The notes beneath the pieces are model-generated. The model was not told where the DNA came from. It searched no databases and worked only from the letters and a program-made list of their open reading frames with translations. 20,554 bases of DNA from NCBI GenBank assembly GCA_036897485.1, contig JAYMTF010001934.1:1-20554 (forward strand), written 5' to 3'. This stretch comes from Pelargonium nanum. Taxonomy: Eukaryota; Streptophyta; Magnoliopsida; Geraniales; Geraniaceae. A program made the translations under genes and the position numbers. Positions within the stretch are counted from its first letter, which is position 1, and every line of letters begins with the position of its first letter. This document shows positions 9,757 to 20,554 of this stretch, piece after piece.

Positions 9757-10073
9757 TCTCTTGAGAAGCCATTTTCAACCAGATCTTCAAATTTTGGATC
9801 AGGGCGGTTCTCGATCCTTATGACGATGTTGGCAGTGTCAAATCCATGAGATTTGAACAAACTGATGACTGGATCAAACCTCTGATTGCTGTTCTCGTTG
9901 AGGTGGAACTTTTGAGAGGTTGTAAGGGCAGATTTTAAGGGAAGCACGCATGAGTTCATCAGGTAATCAATTGTAAATGAAGAAGCTGGAGCTGAGAGTT
10001 GGGTTGTTGATGTAGACGAAGACAAGTGCCTCTGCATAAAAAAGACGAAGTTTTTGAAGGGAGATTTAGCCAT
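9723..10073 (-). pseudogene. Truncated mTERF-family gene (N-terminal piece, 116 codons)
   Basis: A single-exon frame starts at ATG 10073 and stops after 116 residues. Residues 1-30 look like an organelle presequence (basic, Ser/Thr-rich: RHLSSSTSTTQ). Then come SSFTIDYLMNSC, LPLKSALTTSQK and FDPVISLFKSHGFDTANI, the standard N-terminal start of plant mTERF proteins, which bind organellar nucleic acid and usually run to roughly 350-450 residues in single-exon genes. After ENRPD, where further mTERF repeats should follow, the frame continues with about 25 unrelated-looking residues and ends. Most of the repeat domain is missing, and C-terminal scraps lie further downstream. I read this as a pseudogene made by internal deletion; a short expressed protein cannot be excluded. 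Confidence 0.72.
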
Positions 10074-10318
10074 TGATTCGGCGAGAGAGAGAGAAGGTTT
10101 AGATTAGGGTTTCAGGTTTTGATGTCATTAAATAAACCTTGATCCGTAAATGACGGAACCGACAAAAATACACCTTGACGGCTTGACTTGATCAATCCCA
10201 TCTCTTTGAAATGTCTTACATAAGAACTACTAACTAGGGTTGTAATCAAGCTAAAAATAAAGTCTTAAAAAATTAAAAATCGGGGCATGACCCGACACAG
10301 AGTTTGTAACTAGGGGTA

Positions 10319-10525
10319 GTGGAGGCATTAGCAATTAGACAAGTCTTGGAGTGGGTGGAAGGTAGAGATTGGTCGGGTTTGGTGGTGCAGTCCGATTCGA
10401 AGATGGCCATTGAGGATTTACAGATCGATCTGCGAAGTGGTAGCTCTCCCATCTTACCCCATATTATAGGCAATGAAGCTCGAACTCGATACTTCAAAGA
10501 GAATCTAAAGCGTTTAACCGTATGA
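10319..10525 (+). pseudogene. RNase H-like (RVT_3) domain fragment
   Basis: A frame with no ATG at its start (GTG at 10319, in-frame TAA at 10307) reads EALAIRQVLEWVEGRDWSG then LVVQSDSKMAIEDLQ. This is the alpha-helix plus the strand carrying the third acidic residue (SDS) of the plant RNase H-like domain. That domain is found in LINE-type retroelement polyproteins and in many domesticated or decayed copies. The first catalytic Asp/Glu strands are missing, as is any reverse transcriptase. The fragment is about 60 residues of a ~130-residue domain and is not functional alone. Confidence 0.7.
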
Positions 10526-11005
10526 CCCAACATGCCTTAGTCATGGTGATTTGAATTAATATATGTTTTGGTTTGACTTTATAAAAAAAGAACAATTATA
10601 AAATAAAAATAATATTCTAATGTTCACCTTTTGTATTTAATTTAATATTTATAATAACGAGTCTGTTATATATTAATTTATAATTATCACAAATTTTTTT
10701 TTGGTAAAAATTCATTATAAAAAAGTTCATTAAACTTTATATATTTGTTAATATGGTGCGCTCATGGTGAAAAAATCATTAACAACAATGTGTAAAATAC
10801 TTGTTCATATATCTATCACCAAGATAAATTAGTTAGATCTATTTTAGAAAAGCACACTTCATTTTCTAAACCCCAGTGACCTCTGCCATATACTCCAAAA
10901 AAAAAAAAACACTTCAAATTCCTAGGGCCACAAACTTACAACACTTTGCTATACAATTTAACAGTTGCAGGACACGTTTGTACACAATCCTATATTCGAT
11001 GCCAC
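10526..11005. other. AT-rich spacer downstream of AK-HSDH
   Basis: Strongly AT-rich spacer between the RNase H fragment and the AK-HSDH poly(A) signal, with homopolymer runs such as A12 near 10900. No coding frame, RNA gene or repeat structure could be supported. Confidence 0.6.
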
Positions 11006-11011
11006 TTTATT
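11006..11011 (-). terminator. Poly(A) signal of AK-HSDH
   Basis: AATAAA on the minus strand, about 158 nt downstream of the AK-HSDH stop codon, within atgaaataaagtgg. Spacing fits a plant 3' UTR of roughly 180 nt. Confidence 0.6.
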
Positions 11012-11168
11012 TCATTGATTAAAACCTATGACATTATTAAGACTATCATTTTGAGAGTACACAGAGAGCCAAGTAGTAAATTCCACAGCTCTCGTAGAAA
11101 CGTACAATTTAAGGCCTATTGGAACAACAGCAACAACAGATGCTACAACCTATCCAATACTTAGAAAC

Positions 11169-14100
11169 TTACGAAGGTGCACCAAGATATGAGGCGAGAC
11201 GCAGTATGTCGCTGAATATTCCACCAGCTGTGACTTGTGCTCCAGCTCCCGGCCCACGGACTATCAGAGGTTGCTCCTTGTACCTCGTTGTCGTGAAGGC
11301 AATGATGTTATCAGACCCTGATAGCTGTGCGAATGGGTGGTCTTCCTTGTACCTCTGCAACTCGACTACTCCTTTTTGGTTTACCACATCCACCACCCCG
11401 ACATATCTCAAGACCTTCATGTACACATCTCATGCTCGTTAGAAAACAAGGTGAGAAATTTGAAACAAAATGTAAAGTTTTGAAGTGACCGATCATTGGA
11501 ATGGGACGGATTGTAGAATATTGGTGTTAGTATGGATAATTACTCTTTCCATGGGAAATGTCTTAGTTAGACGATTTCTTTGAAGGAAAGGATGATCGCT
11601 TAGCAAACCGGAACTAGCAAATGTATTTACAGGTTATCTTAGCTTGAAATGATTTCGAGATACTTACTTCCCCAGCGTCCTCTGCTTCCTGTTGTTTCTT
11701 AGTCATGTCCTGGTCGAATTGTGGCAGTTGCTTCATAAATTCGTCAGCTGATGCACTAGCCTGCATCACATTATCAGAATGTCCATCAAAGGTGAAGCTA
11801 TGCAGAGTCATGTGATGTAATGCGTGTGTTTATGTGAAGAGAGAGTCCGGGTTCTTACTCTTAATGGTTCTGGAACAAGGCTCTCAATAGGTATATCAGA
11901 TAGCTCCAACTTCAGACCTGATTCTCTTGCAAGAATGATCACCTGAAACGTAAAAACTGCCTCAGATGCCTGGTCAAAGCAATTAATTTACAGGATATAG
12001 AAACAAAAGCAGATAAATAATGGTACGGAATAAGTATTTTTCCATAAGCAAAAGCAATATATATGCTCAAACTCAATGACGCCTATTCCTACCAGATCTA
12101 AGGCTTGAATTAAGGCTAGCTTATTGACTCAAATCAAAGCAAAGTTAGAACTGGTGATAATGCAATTAGAGCTATTTATTTACTGAAATGATAAGGATTC
12201 TCTACATAGGTAGCTCTGAACAGATTCACTTCTGATTCAATAAGCTTTGACAAGTGGTTAAGGGACATTTCACAATGCTCATATGAAACAAACTGTACAA
12301 CTATTTAGTCTATTTTCAGAGGCGGCGCATTATTTGATGGACACATAAAAGAACATTAATCTGACAGAAGAGATAATGTTGGGTCTTGCTAAAGGCAAGT
12401 TTAGCAATCTATAAGCACACACAATATGAAGTCTACAAACCAACTACTATTTAAATGTAGCCAAGGTCAAGAGTTTAATCTTTAGCTAAGATAGTCCAAT
12501 GGGAAAAAAACTATGAAAAAAGTTGAGTAGTTAGGTTCATCACATACTTCGATGCCATACTTTTTTTTTAAAAGCAGAACAAACTGTTTGAAATGACAAG
12601 TTTACAGGATAGTATTATGATAAAATGGCATTTTTTAAGACATTAATCATTCCCATTTTAAAAGATATTGACACTGTACCTTTCGAGCAACATCGGTGCC
12701 AGATAGATCATCCCTGGGATCTGGCTCGGTGTAACCTGCTTGTTTTGCTTCAGCAACTACCTCACTGAAAGCTCGTTTACCAATAAAGTTGTTGAAAATA
12801 TAACTCAAGGTGCCACTGAAACAAGAAGAGATGGATTGCCCTTATGTTAAAAGATATTTTTATAGATAGAAAAAATAGAATAGAAAAGGAAGTAGTCAAC
12901 ATAAAGACACCTGAAGATGCCTTCAATCCGCAATATTTTATCCCCAGTTTCAAGGAGACCCCGTAAAGTGCTGATAATTGGGAGACCAGCTCCAACAGTA
13001 GCTTCATAAAAGTAATGTGTGTAGGATTGTCGTTGAAGAGCTCTTAACTTCAAATACTGGACGTGGATAGTACAAGTGTTACGACAACTCTCAGCATAAT
13101 TATTTAGGGAAAAATAAAAGAAGGAACTTGATAGAAAACAAGTATAGTAAGTACAGTATGATCTGACATAAAATTCGCTAAATTGGAAGAGACTACACCA
13201 AATAACAAATTCCCTTCTTCTATATTGTGTGTCTGAACTTTTTTGGTAGTTCTTTGAACAGTTTTGTTACTTGACAACGAATTAGGGAGGTCAATTTGCA
13301 CAATATCATTGTCTTTGACTAGAGATCAAATCATGTTCATTGTGATTACATTTTTTTCAAGTATCACCCAACTATAATAGATACCTGACAATATTTAGTG
13401 TTAAGTACCAGAGTGGAAAGAACTGGACTAGCTCGGGATTAACATCTCAACTAGTAGGTCACCATCAAAAGCTCTTTGCTAGGCAGATAGAAAGATCAAG
13501 GGCTGAGGCTGGATTGGATGTGGCTAAGGCTTGTACAAGTTTCTAGTGTATATTGACTCATGCAACAACCGGCATCTAAAGAAGAAGAAGAAACTAGTAA
13601 TAACAGCTTGTCAGCTACTCTATCAGCAATAGTGAAAAAGCGAAAACACTTCCATTCTAATAAGTTTATAATACATCACCTAGCAATATTTCTTGGGGGT
13701 GAAGAAAAGCCATGGCCAAACCGAGAAAGAAGACTAATAAAGCAGTACAAGACATAAAGGCAGGAAATAAGTTCAGTAAGGTCATCATTTTTACCATATA
13801 TGGGGAGAGTTTTACCTGATCAAGCGGTCCAGAATTGGCCTTCTTATTAGGGGTGATTACATGAATTCCTTGCCGCAACCAATCATAGTAATGGCCCGCA
13901 ACAGTAGAGTCTGCTGTGCAATCTACCAGAACTGTATTTGGAATGAAGTGATTTTCATGCACTTGTTGAACAAACTTTTCCAAATCAGCCACTTCTCCAT
14001 TCTCCTTCTCAAGTTCTTTCCATTTGGACAGGTCAATACCCCTACAACACAAAGGACCATATAGAGAAAATTACTGAACAACTGGTTGGTGGAGCAAACA

Positions 14101-17100
14101 TTAAGCAAACAGATTTAACAATTGCCGGCGAGTACTGAGAAGCAAGAGATAAGATTGATTGAGATAATGTGAAAAAATAATAGCGTGCTAGATTTGAAGG
14201 ACATGCATCTCACCAACGAGAATTACTATAGAAATCTTTACTCCTCAAGTAGGAAAGAAAAAAGACTGTTTCCCCACTCGGTACTGAGATACAAGGTTCA
14301 TGCTTCAAACAATTGCTCCTCTCTTCCTACACACGATCTGGCACCTTAGTATTTTACTATTTTATGACATTGATTATCCAAGTTTCTCCATGTTTGTGTT
14401 GTAGAGGACCTACTTAACTAAAAGCTTAAGCTAATTATTGAAGACCCATTTTTTAATTTTACATTATAACATATGTGGATTTATGCCAGGGAAATGAAAA
14501 TCTAAAAAACAAAATTAAGCAGAATACAAGTGATGCAAAGTTCAATGTCAAAGCCAAAAGGCTACTCTAACAAGAAAAGTTTGCTTAAATCTAATTGAAG
14601 TAAAACCACTATAAGCTAATTAAAGGAGGGGCCTGATCTGTTCTATTCCAATCATTAAGATTTTGCAATACCAAGCATTTGAGAGCAAGAATTTTTATTT
14701 AAAAGAATTCTGCTTACGTGTCACTCAAAAGCATGGTCCTTGAGCCAGTGATTCCCATAACACGCAAATCGATGTTGAAATCTTCCTTTAGGTTTGCTGC
14801 CTGAAAAACAGAAAGTTTATTATATTTTTATGGTCAAACTTATTGTTTTCTCCTAAAGTTCTTTCCATTCGGACAAGTTTACCTGATCCCTTAGTTGCTC
14901 AAGTAATGTAGCACCAATCAGTCCAGGTCCAATAATGCCCATTGCTATGGTGGTTCTTGAAAGATAAAATCTTGAGTGGACTGCTCTTAGGGCCCTTATA
15001 CAATCTTGTTGCTTGAGTACAACAGTAATATTGTACTCGGAGCAACCTTGAGCTATAGCACGGACATTTATATTAGCCTGCGGTGCACAGAAAAAATAAT
15101 AACAATTTGATATGTTTGTTCAAGAAATTAAAATAATGAGCTAAACTGAGGCAACGACCAACATCAGTGAACCACATACAATAGACTTGTAAAGCTTCAA
15201 AATCAATATAATCACTCACCAGGTCAAACTGAAAGGAAAATCAGCTTCAAATTAAGCAAACTACCATTGAGAAAAGAAATCAATATAATCACTCATCAAG
15301 TGATTATTGGATCAGCTCCAGTCAAACCAGATTATAAGCTGCTAATTGATTACAATTTTTGTGTTTATTTGGTAACTGAAAAAAAATACTCATAACTGGA
15401 AAAAATAAGCTAGATACCAGAAGCTAGTTTTACCAAGTAAATGTATATTTCCATTACTGTAATTATCTTTTTATTTTCACATTAAGTGATTAATTTTTTT
15501 TTTATCCATACTGTAATTGATTATTTTAAAATTTGATTATAGCCTTTAATTGATTATAATTTCTATCTGATTATAATCTATTTGTAAGAAGCCAATCAAA
15601 ACATCCTAGTCACTAACCTTTGCTAGGGCATTGAAAAGGCTTGCACTGACTCCAGGAGTACTTGCCATCTTTTGCCCAACTGTAGCCAATATGCTACAAT
15701 TTGGAATGACTGCAACCTGAGAATAGTAAAGTCAATATAGATTGAGAAGTAGATAAGTATGAGTCAGAAATGAGTGCAGAAGTTAACCAGGTAACAGTTA
15801 AAATGTTTGCCGGAAACCTACCGGATAACCATATGCTATTTCACTCTCTAAATGGCCCCCAAAAATGTTTCTTAAAGCTTTAAGAGAGAAAAACACCCCA
15901 CAAACAACCAGGTTCTAGGGGCTAGAATTTACAAATGGTTCGTGAATAGAAGAATATTCTGCATCTTTTATTTTAGACTTTGTAGGTAACCAAGGGAGAG
16001 GTGTAGAACGTAAAGATAGTTTAAGCTTGCTTCTTTGGAGACCTATCCCAAGCCTACAATCAATTTGCACTCGGTAGCCTTAATAAGAAAAACCCAATAA
16101 TGTTCAGTGATAAGAATAATTCAGCACCGGTTAAGCATCACATACTTTAGTTCATATGTTCAATGAAATCAAATGTAAGCACCTGAGACAAACGCCCAGC
16201 ATCCAGAGCTCGACTAAATCTAGATTGCAATGCCTTGGCAACAGCTTTTACCTCCTTCTCTGGCACTGCAAAGCACACAGAATGCTCGCTACTGGCCTGG
16301 AATAAAACCAATCACAAAGAAACATTTGAACTTTACTGATTGGAAAAATACTATAATGGTGAAAAAAGAGAGTGAACTTACCTGAGATATCATAATGACA
16401 TTAGCACCTACATCTTTCACAGCTCCAAAAATTGCATTCGCTGTACCTGGAACACCAGCCATCCCAGTTCTGGAAAGAACAAAGGCACAGAGGTATATTT
16501 AATAAGATAGGAAGACCGTATATCCTAAGACATCTGAAAGCAGATAGAGAATGTTCAGCAGGATGTTGAAAGCCTGCAACTCACATCTTACCCCTCAACA
16601 TTTACCAGAGCCAAATTGTCTATTGTTGCAAACCCTTTGACAAAAGACTCAATATTTTGGCTATCTTCATTCTCATCAATAGAACGACAAATCTTTGTTC
16701 CGGGTGCAGAGAGATTGAAGATATTCCTTATTACAATAGGAATATCATACTGCATTACTGGAATAATTGTTCGTGGATGTAAAACATTTGCCCCAAAATA
16801 TGACTGCACATGCACGTATAGCCTCAGTATTAATGATATGAATACAAGTTTAAGCAATTTGATGAGCATGAGAAAAGTAGTGAAGTTCACCATTTCCCAG
16901 GCCTCTTGATAAGACAACATCTTCAAAACAACTGCCTCACTAACTGCAGAGAATAGGTTACATTAGTACTGAATCAAACTCCAAATAAAGCTCTGTCTAA
17001 CATTTTAAGAGATGCACCGCCCAAGTGGCATACTGAAACACAACAAACATACACACAGGAAGCCCCTAGCATAAATTAATGATCAGAATGTGGACAGATG

Positions 17101-17865
17101 GAATTTTGAGCATATGATTGATTGTGTGATTTGAATAGAAATAACACAAAAGTGATGGCAGTACAAACCTTTTCTGGGGTCTGCACTATACACACCATCA
17201 ACATCTGTCCAAATTGTGACTTGACGAGCCCTGAACAGAGCACCCATGATCGCTGCAGAGAAGTCACTTCCGTCTCTTTTCAAAGTTGTAGGAATATTTT
17301 GAGGTGTACTAGCAATAAAACCAGTTGCTATGATTGTCTTAGCTGAATTCTGGGAGTACCATTTTTCAAGTCTTTCTTCAGATGCCATAAAATCTGGATC
17401 AACTTGATTAGCACTTGTAGGATTAACAATAAGGACTTCCCTGGTGTCCATCCAAGTGCTATCCACTCCACTCTAGAAAATAGAAATAAACATACAATAA
17501 CAGATCAGATAGCTTGGAAATGTTACACACACTAGCTACTCTTCAATGTTTTGAGAAAACAGCAACCAAACCTTTCCAACAACAAATGATAGCAGCTGAG
17601 CAGACCACAGCTCTCCATGTCCCACAACAAAGTCTGTAAAAGATTCTGTCGCATGGCCAGCTGCAATGCATTAAGCATGTAAACCAATATGAGATGTAAC
17701 AAGACAAAAGAGAAGCAAAGAAAACTAACAGTTAATCGAAAGAAGTAATCAATGAACAAAATAGGAGTCATTTCTAGAGACATGACACAACATAAATTTT
17801 TTTTTTTGTCACAGATTAAAGAACTCAAAATGACCTGCACAGTGGTGAAAAATAGTCAATTGATT

Positions 17866-17896
<31 letters not shown>

Positions 17897-20183
17897 ATGA
17901 GAGAGAGAGACAGTACCTATGTATATTGCACGAAGCATTGCTTTAAGGTTACTGATATCGTGATGTAGCCGTGACAAGAAACTTGCAAGTGCATCTCCAT
18001 CTAGTAGATCAAGCGCTGTTAATCTGTGCTTTTCCAGAACAGCATCCAACGCAGACACATAAGATTCATCACGGGATTGGGCCTTCTCAATGAGGTCATA
18101 CATCATATCAGTCACCTTTGACATTGCGGAGACGACAACCAACTTTCTCTCTGTATCATCTTTAATTATTACATCTGCAACGTTCTTAATTCTTTCTGAG
18201 CTTCCCACGCAGGTGCCACCAAATTTGTGAACAGACCACATGTCACCTTTTGGAAGCTGAACTTTTACTGGGGACTTCTCCAATGAAACATCCACTGGTA
18301 AGCAAAAAGGAAAGGAAACAATAAATACACAATAATTATATCCTATCAATTTCTTATAAGATCATAAGAAAACAAAAACTAACCTGTAGCTGAAGCAAAC
18401 ACATGGAAATTCGATGACTCTCTTCTTCCCCGGTGAGAAATGAAACCCATCCTGAAAAAGAAAGGAAAATATAATAACATAGAACATCAATATGCTTTCA
18501 AAGATATATCAGCTCAGTTAGAAAGATGGTGTTGATTCAAGAAATGATGCATTATTATCATAATGAATGGTCTTTGCAACCAATAGTCAACTATTAAGAA
18601 CATAAGTAATCATTACGTTTCCAAGATACTAGTAAGAACATAATTTCTGCTAACAAATCCCCTGCAACTAAATAGAGAAGATGCTATCAAAACACTGATA
18701 TGATAAAAAGCATTCAAGAACCTCCTAACGACCCAACAAATTGTGGCCTGTTTCTAGACCAGCACAACAATTGATCTCATTACATAAGTACATATTCATG
18801 AATTTTTAAGCATAAAAATTGATCAACTTCTAAAAAATAGTTATTGGTCTCTTCATCAATCTACAAGTTACTCCCAACTCCAAAACATAGCAAAAATGCA
18901 AGTAAACTATTTTCTGTCTACCACACTAATACCAGTTATAAGGCAGTACTCTCTATTATCTACCTAACACCAATATTTCACACTTCATAAAAACCACATA
19001 TTATCCAAATATCTTGCCTGTAGCACACTAATATTAATACAGAACAGTAAACTTGACAGCTAGTGACCACCTCAATTATACAAATTACATCAACTATTAG
19101 TGTAATTTTTAGTTCTTAGAACAGCAATGTTTCAAATATGCTCTCTCTGGAACTACCAAGCATCTAACCCTGCTTTCTTAAAAAAATTCAACTCATCCTT
19201 TTGGCTATTACACAATAACGAAAACAAATGTTATTTAAATTTTAGTTCATAAGTATATATCACTTTCTAATTCATAAGTTTGAGGCGCATCAGTCGACAT
19301 GTGAAATATACAAGTACGAAGCACTAATTCGGTGCAAATTCAAGTTAGCTAGCTAAACTGAACTGATAAACCACCGAACTAAACAAAACAATATTAATAA
19401 CTAGAACTCTAGAAGTTCGTCTACTTTGCTTAGAAATTGTAGCAAATACAACATAATCACAGGTCACGAACTCAAAAAAACAATGATCTTGTTAGCCTAA
19501 GCTTCTTGGAAGAGCTTCCACTGCTTCTCCAGGTAAAAATGCACACACTCTAGCCTCAATTAAGAAAACAAACGTCATTTAAATTTTAGTTCATAAGTAT
19601 ATATCACTTTCTAATTCACAAGTTTGAGACGCATCAGTCAACATGTGAAATATTCAAGTACAAAGCTCTGATTCGGTGCAATTTCAAGTTAGCTAGCTAA
19701 ACTGAACTGATAAACCATCAAACTAAACAAAAACAATAGTAATTTATAAAAGTTCGTCTGCTTTGCTTAGAAATCGTAGCAATTTCAACATAATCACAGG
19801 TTACGAACTCATAAAAACAACGATCTCCTTAGCCTAAGCTTCTTAAAAGCGCTTCCACTGCTTCTCGAAGCAAAAATTCACACACTCTAGCCTCCACAGG
19901 AAAATGTAAGAAAACATTTCCACACAACACAACAAAACAAAACAACAGCAAGAAGACGGAGATTAAAGCCCGTACTGCGATCTGTCAGAGCAGAAATTGA
20001 AAAAAAGCAAGTGAAGAAAAAGTAGATCTGTCACCTGAAAACAGGAGGAGAGCGATGAAGTAGAGGAGAGGGTCGGCATTGGGAGTGAGAGAGAGTGGAG
20101 TTGGTCTTGGCCTGGCGAGACAATGCGTGAGAAGACGAGAGAATGTGGGAGGATTTGGAGACGGAACAGGAGGAGAACGCCAT
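11169..20183 (-). CDS. AKHSDH: Bifunctional aspartokinase / homoserine dehydrogenase, chloroplast
   Basis: Exons (minus strand): 20183-20035, 18451-18384, 18294-17917, 17660-17572, 17472-17169, 16943-16891, 16803-16592, 16469-16382, 16296-16183, 15716-15618, 15077-14883, 14800-14718, 14041-13816, 13056-12911, 12815-12680, 11942-11859, 11760-11668, 11414-11169 (TAA). All 17 introns are GT-AG and in phase: 2763 nt, 920 residues, the usual plant length. ATG 20183 is the first ATG after the TATA box. Residues 1-~85 are Ser-rich, a chloroplast transit peptide. Aspartokinase: KFGGTCVGSS at 96 (ATP site, Cys form as in plant enzymes) and KRDGSDFSAA near 293. Two ACT domains, ~405-555. Homoserine dehydrogenase: GPGLIG at 568 (NAD(P) site), TPNKKAN near 674, YEATVGAGLP near 703, C-terminal GGIFSDILRLASYLG. 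It catalyses steps 1 and 3 from aspartate to threonine, methionine and isoleucine. Q447 and Q528 match, at a constant offset of 4, the threonine-binding Gln443 and Gln524 I recall for the Arabidopsis enzyme, so threonine inhibition is likely. Confidence 0.97.
15301..15610. repeat. GATTATAA-rich segment in AK-HSDH intron 10, MITE-like
   Basis: This part of intron 10 (15078-15617) has repeated gattata motifs (near 15329, 15533, 15550 and 15569) and agattataagctgc and gaagctagtt words like those of short hAT-type plant elements. I could not define matching ends or a target-site duplication. A 17-bp direct repeat (atcaatataatcactca) near 15202 and 15280 lies just beside it. Confidence 0.3.
17872..17910. 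repeat. (GA)n microsatellite in AK-HSDH intron 3
   Basis: An almost pure GA run with one interruption (gaatga near 17895). In the transcript it reads as (CT)n starting only a few bases after the intron-3 donor (gtactgtctc). Length polymorphism is likely and it would make a usable marker. Confidence 0.95.
19220..19894. repeat. ~340-bp tandem duplication in AK-HSDH intron 1
   Basis: Copy 1 is about 19220-19557 and copy 2 about 19564-19894, a head-to-tail pair with a 344-bp offset at the start. Roughly nine bases in ten match by eye, with small indels. Anchors present in both copies are gaaaacaaa, tagctagctaaactgaactg, cataatcacaggt, cctaagcttctt and cacacactctagcctc. It lies wholly inside the first intron (20034-18452), about 140 bp from exon 1. 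Divergence shows it is old, not an assembly artefact. Confidence 0.93.
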
Positions 20184-20310
20184 AGCCGATGAGCTTTGCT
20201 CTGCACTGCACAGCACAGCACAGAGAAGCTCAGAGACTGAATTGTTGTATTGTGTTGTTGGAGACCTGTGGTGTGGAGTGTTTGTGGCGTTTCTATTTGG
20301 CGGCTTTTGG

Positions 20311-20317
20311 TTATATA
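20311..20317 (-). promoter_or_regulatory. TATA box of AK-HSDH
   Basis: TATATAA on the minus strand, about 128 bp upstream of the ATG at 20183. Expected transcription start is near 20280, giving a leader of about 95 nt. The leader contains no ATG on the minus strand, so the annotated start codon is the first available. Confidence 0.6.
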
Positions 20318-20554
20318 ATGGGAAAAAAATGAGAAACGGACGCTTTCTGATGTATGAATGATTGAGAGTGCAATAATAGATAATGTGCAGACGATTTCTT
20401 TGTCAAGAAATCAAATTAGTTAGAAGTCGTTTTATAAGCTATGGTGCACAAATCAACATGTGTATTTTAAATGTTTGTTTGGTAACTCTCCTTCAAACTT
20501 TTTTTTTTTAAGGGGAATGTTTATCTTATTAATAACTGGAAAACCGAAAAAGCG
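20318..20554. other. AK-HSDH upstream flank, no gene seen
   Basis: AT-rich promoter-proximal DNA up to the window edge. I found no coding frame and no regulatory motif I would defend beyond the TATA box. Confidence 0.5.

Noticed and set aside
10273..10533. 86-residue minus-strand frame opposite the RNase H fragment
   Set aside because: It is the antisense shadow of the plus-strand frame that carries the recognisable RNase H motifs.
11119..11442. 107-residue plus-strand frame
   Set aside because: It is the antisense of AK-HSDH exon 18, whose minus-strand reading matches the conserved homoserine dehydrogenase C-terminus.
20031..20221. Upstream extension of the AK-HSDH first frame to 20216 and alternative frames over exon 1
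   Set aside because: The codon at 20216 is GTG. The first ATG is at 20183 and gives a good transit peptide; the other frames are shadows.

Overview
This is a plant nuclear window. The genes are split by many GT-AG introns, the intergenic DNA is AT-rich, and the best genes are plant-specific or have plant architecture: a DUF295 protein, the meiotic factor PARTING DANCERS, an mTERF relic, and a plastid-targeted bifunctional aspartokinase/homoserine dehydrogenase. A eudicot is most likely. I cannot fix the family or species from sequence alone.

Layout. (1) 1-969 (+): the 3' part of a DUF295/F-box-type gene that enters from the left edge; its short last exon is recovered by splicing. (2) 2326-4254 (-): a small four-exon gene for a 129-residue protein I do not recognise. 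No single open reading frame shows it, but all exon phases agree. Its third intron holds the tail of a SINE-like repeat. (3) 4255-5420: a shared upstream region between divergent transcription units, holding a foldback (MITE-like) element and a TATA box. (4) 5421-8810 (+): PARTING DANCERS (PTD). Exons from 7215 to 8810 are well supported; a first exon at 5421-5496 is possible but its link to the rest is unresolved. (5) 9165-10073 (-): remains of mTERF-family sequence, one N-terminal piece and two C-terminal scraps that are themselves a diverged direct repeat. (6) 10319-10525 (+): an RNase H-like fragment. (7) 11169-20183 (-): a complete 18-exon AK-HSDH gene, 2763 nt of coding sequence and 920 residues, with a 1.58-kb first intron containing a ~340-bp tandem duplication. 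A TATA box at 20311-20317 and a poly(A) signal at 11006-11011 frame it.

The genes do not form a functional unit. AK-HSDH makes threonine, methionine and isoleucine precursors in plastids; PTD acts at meiotic crossovers; DUF295 proteins are a large, poorly characterised plant family. I see no operon, CRISPR array, RNA gene or previously undescribed multi-gene system. The most useful results are the exon-by-exon reconstruction of AK-HSDH and of the small unnamed gene, the decayed mTERF cluster, the intron-1 duplication and the foldback element upstream of PTD.
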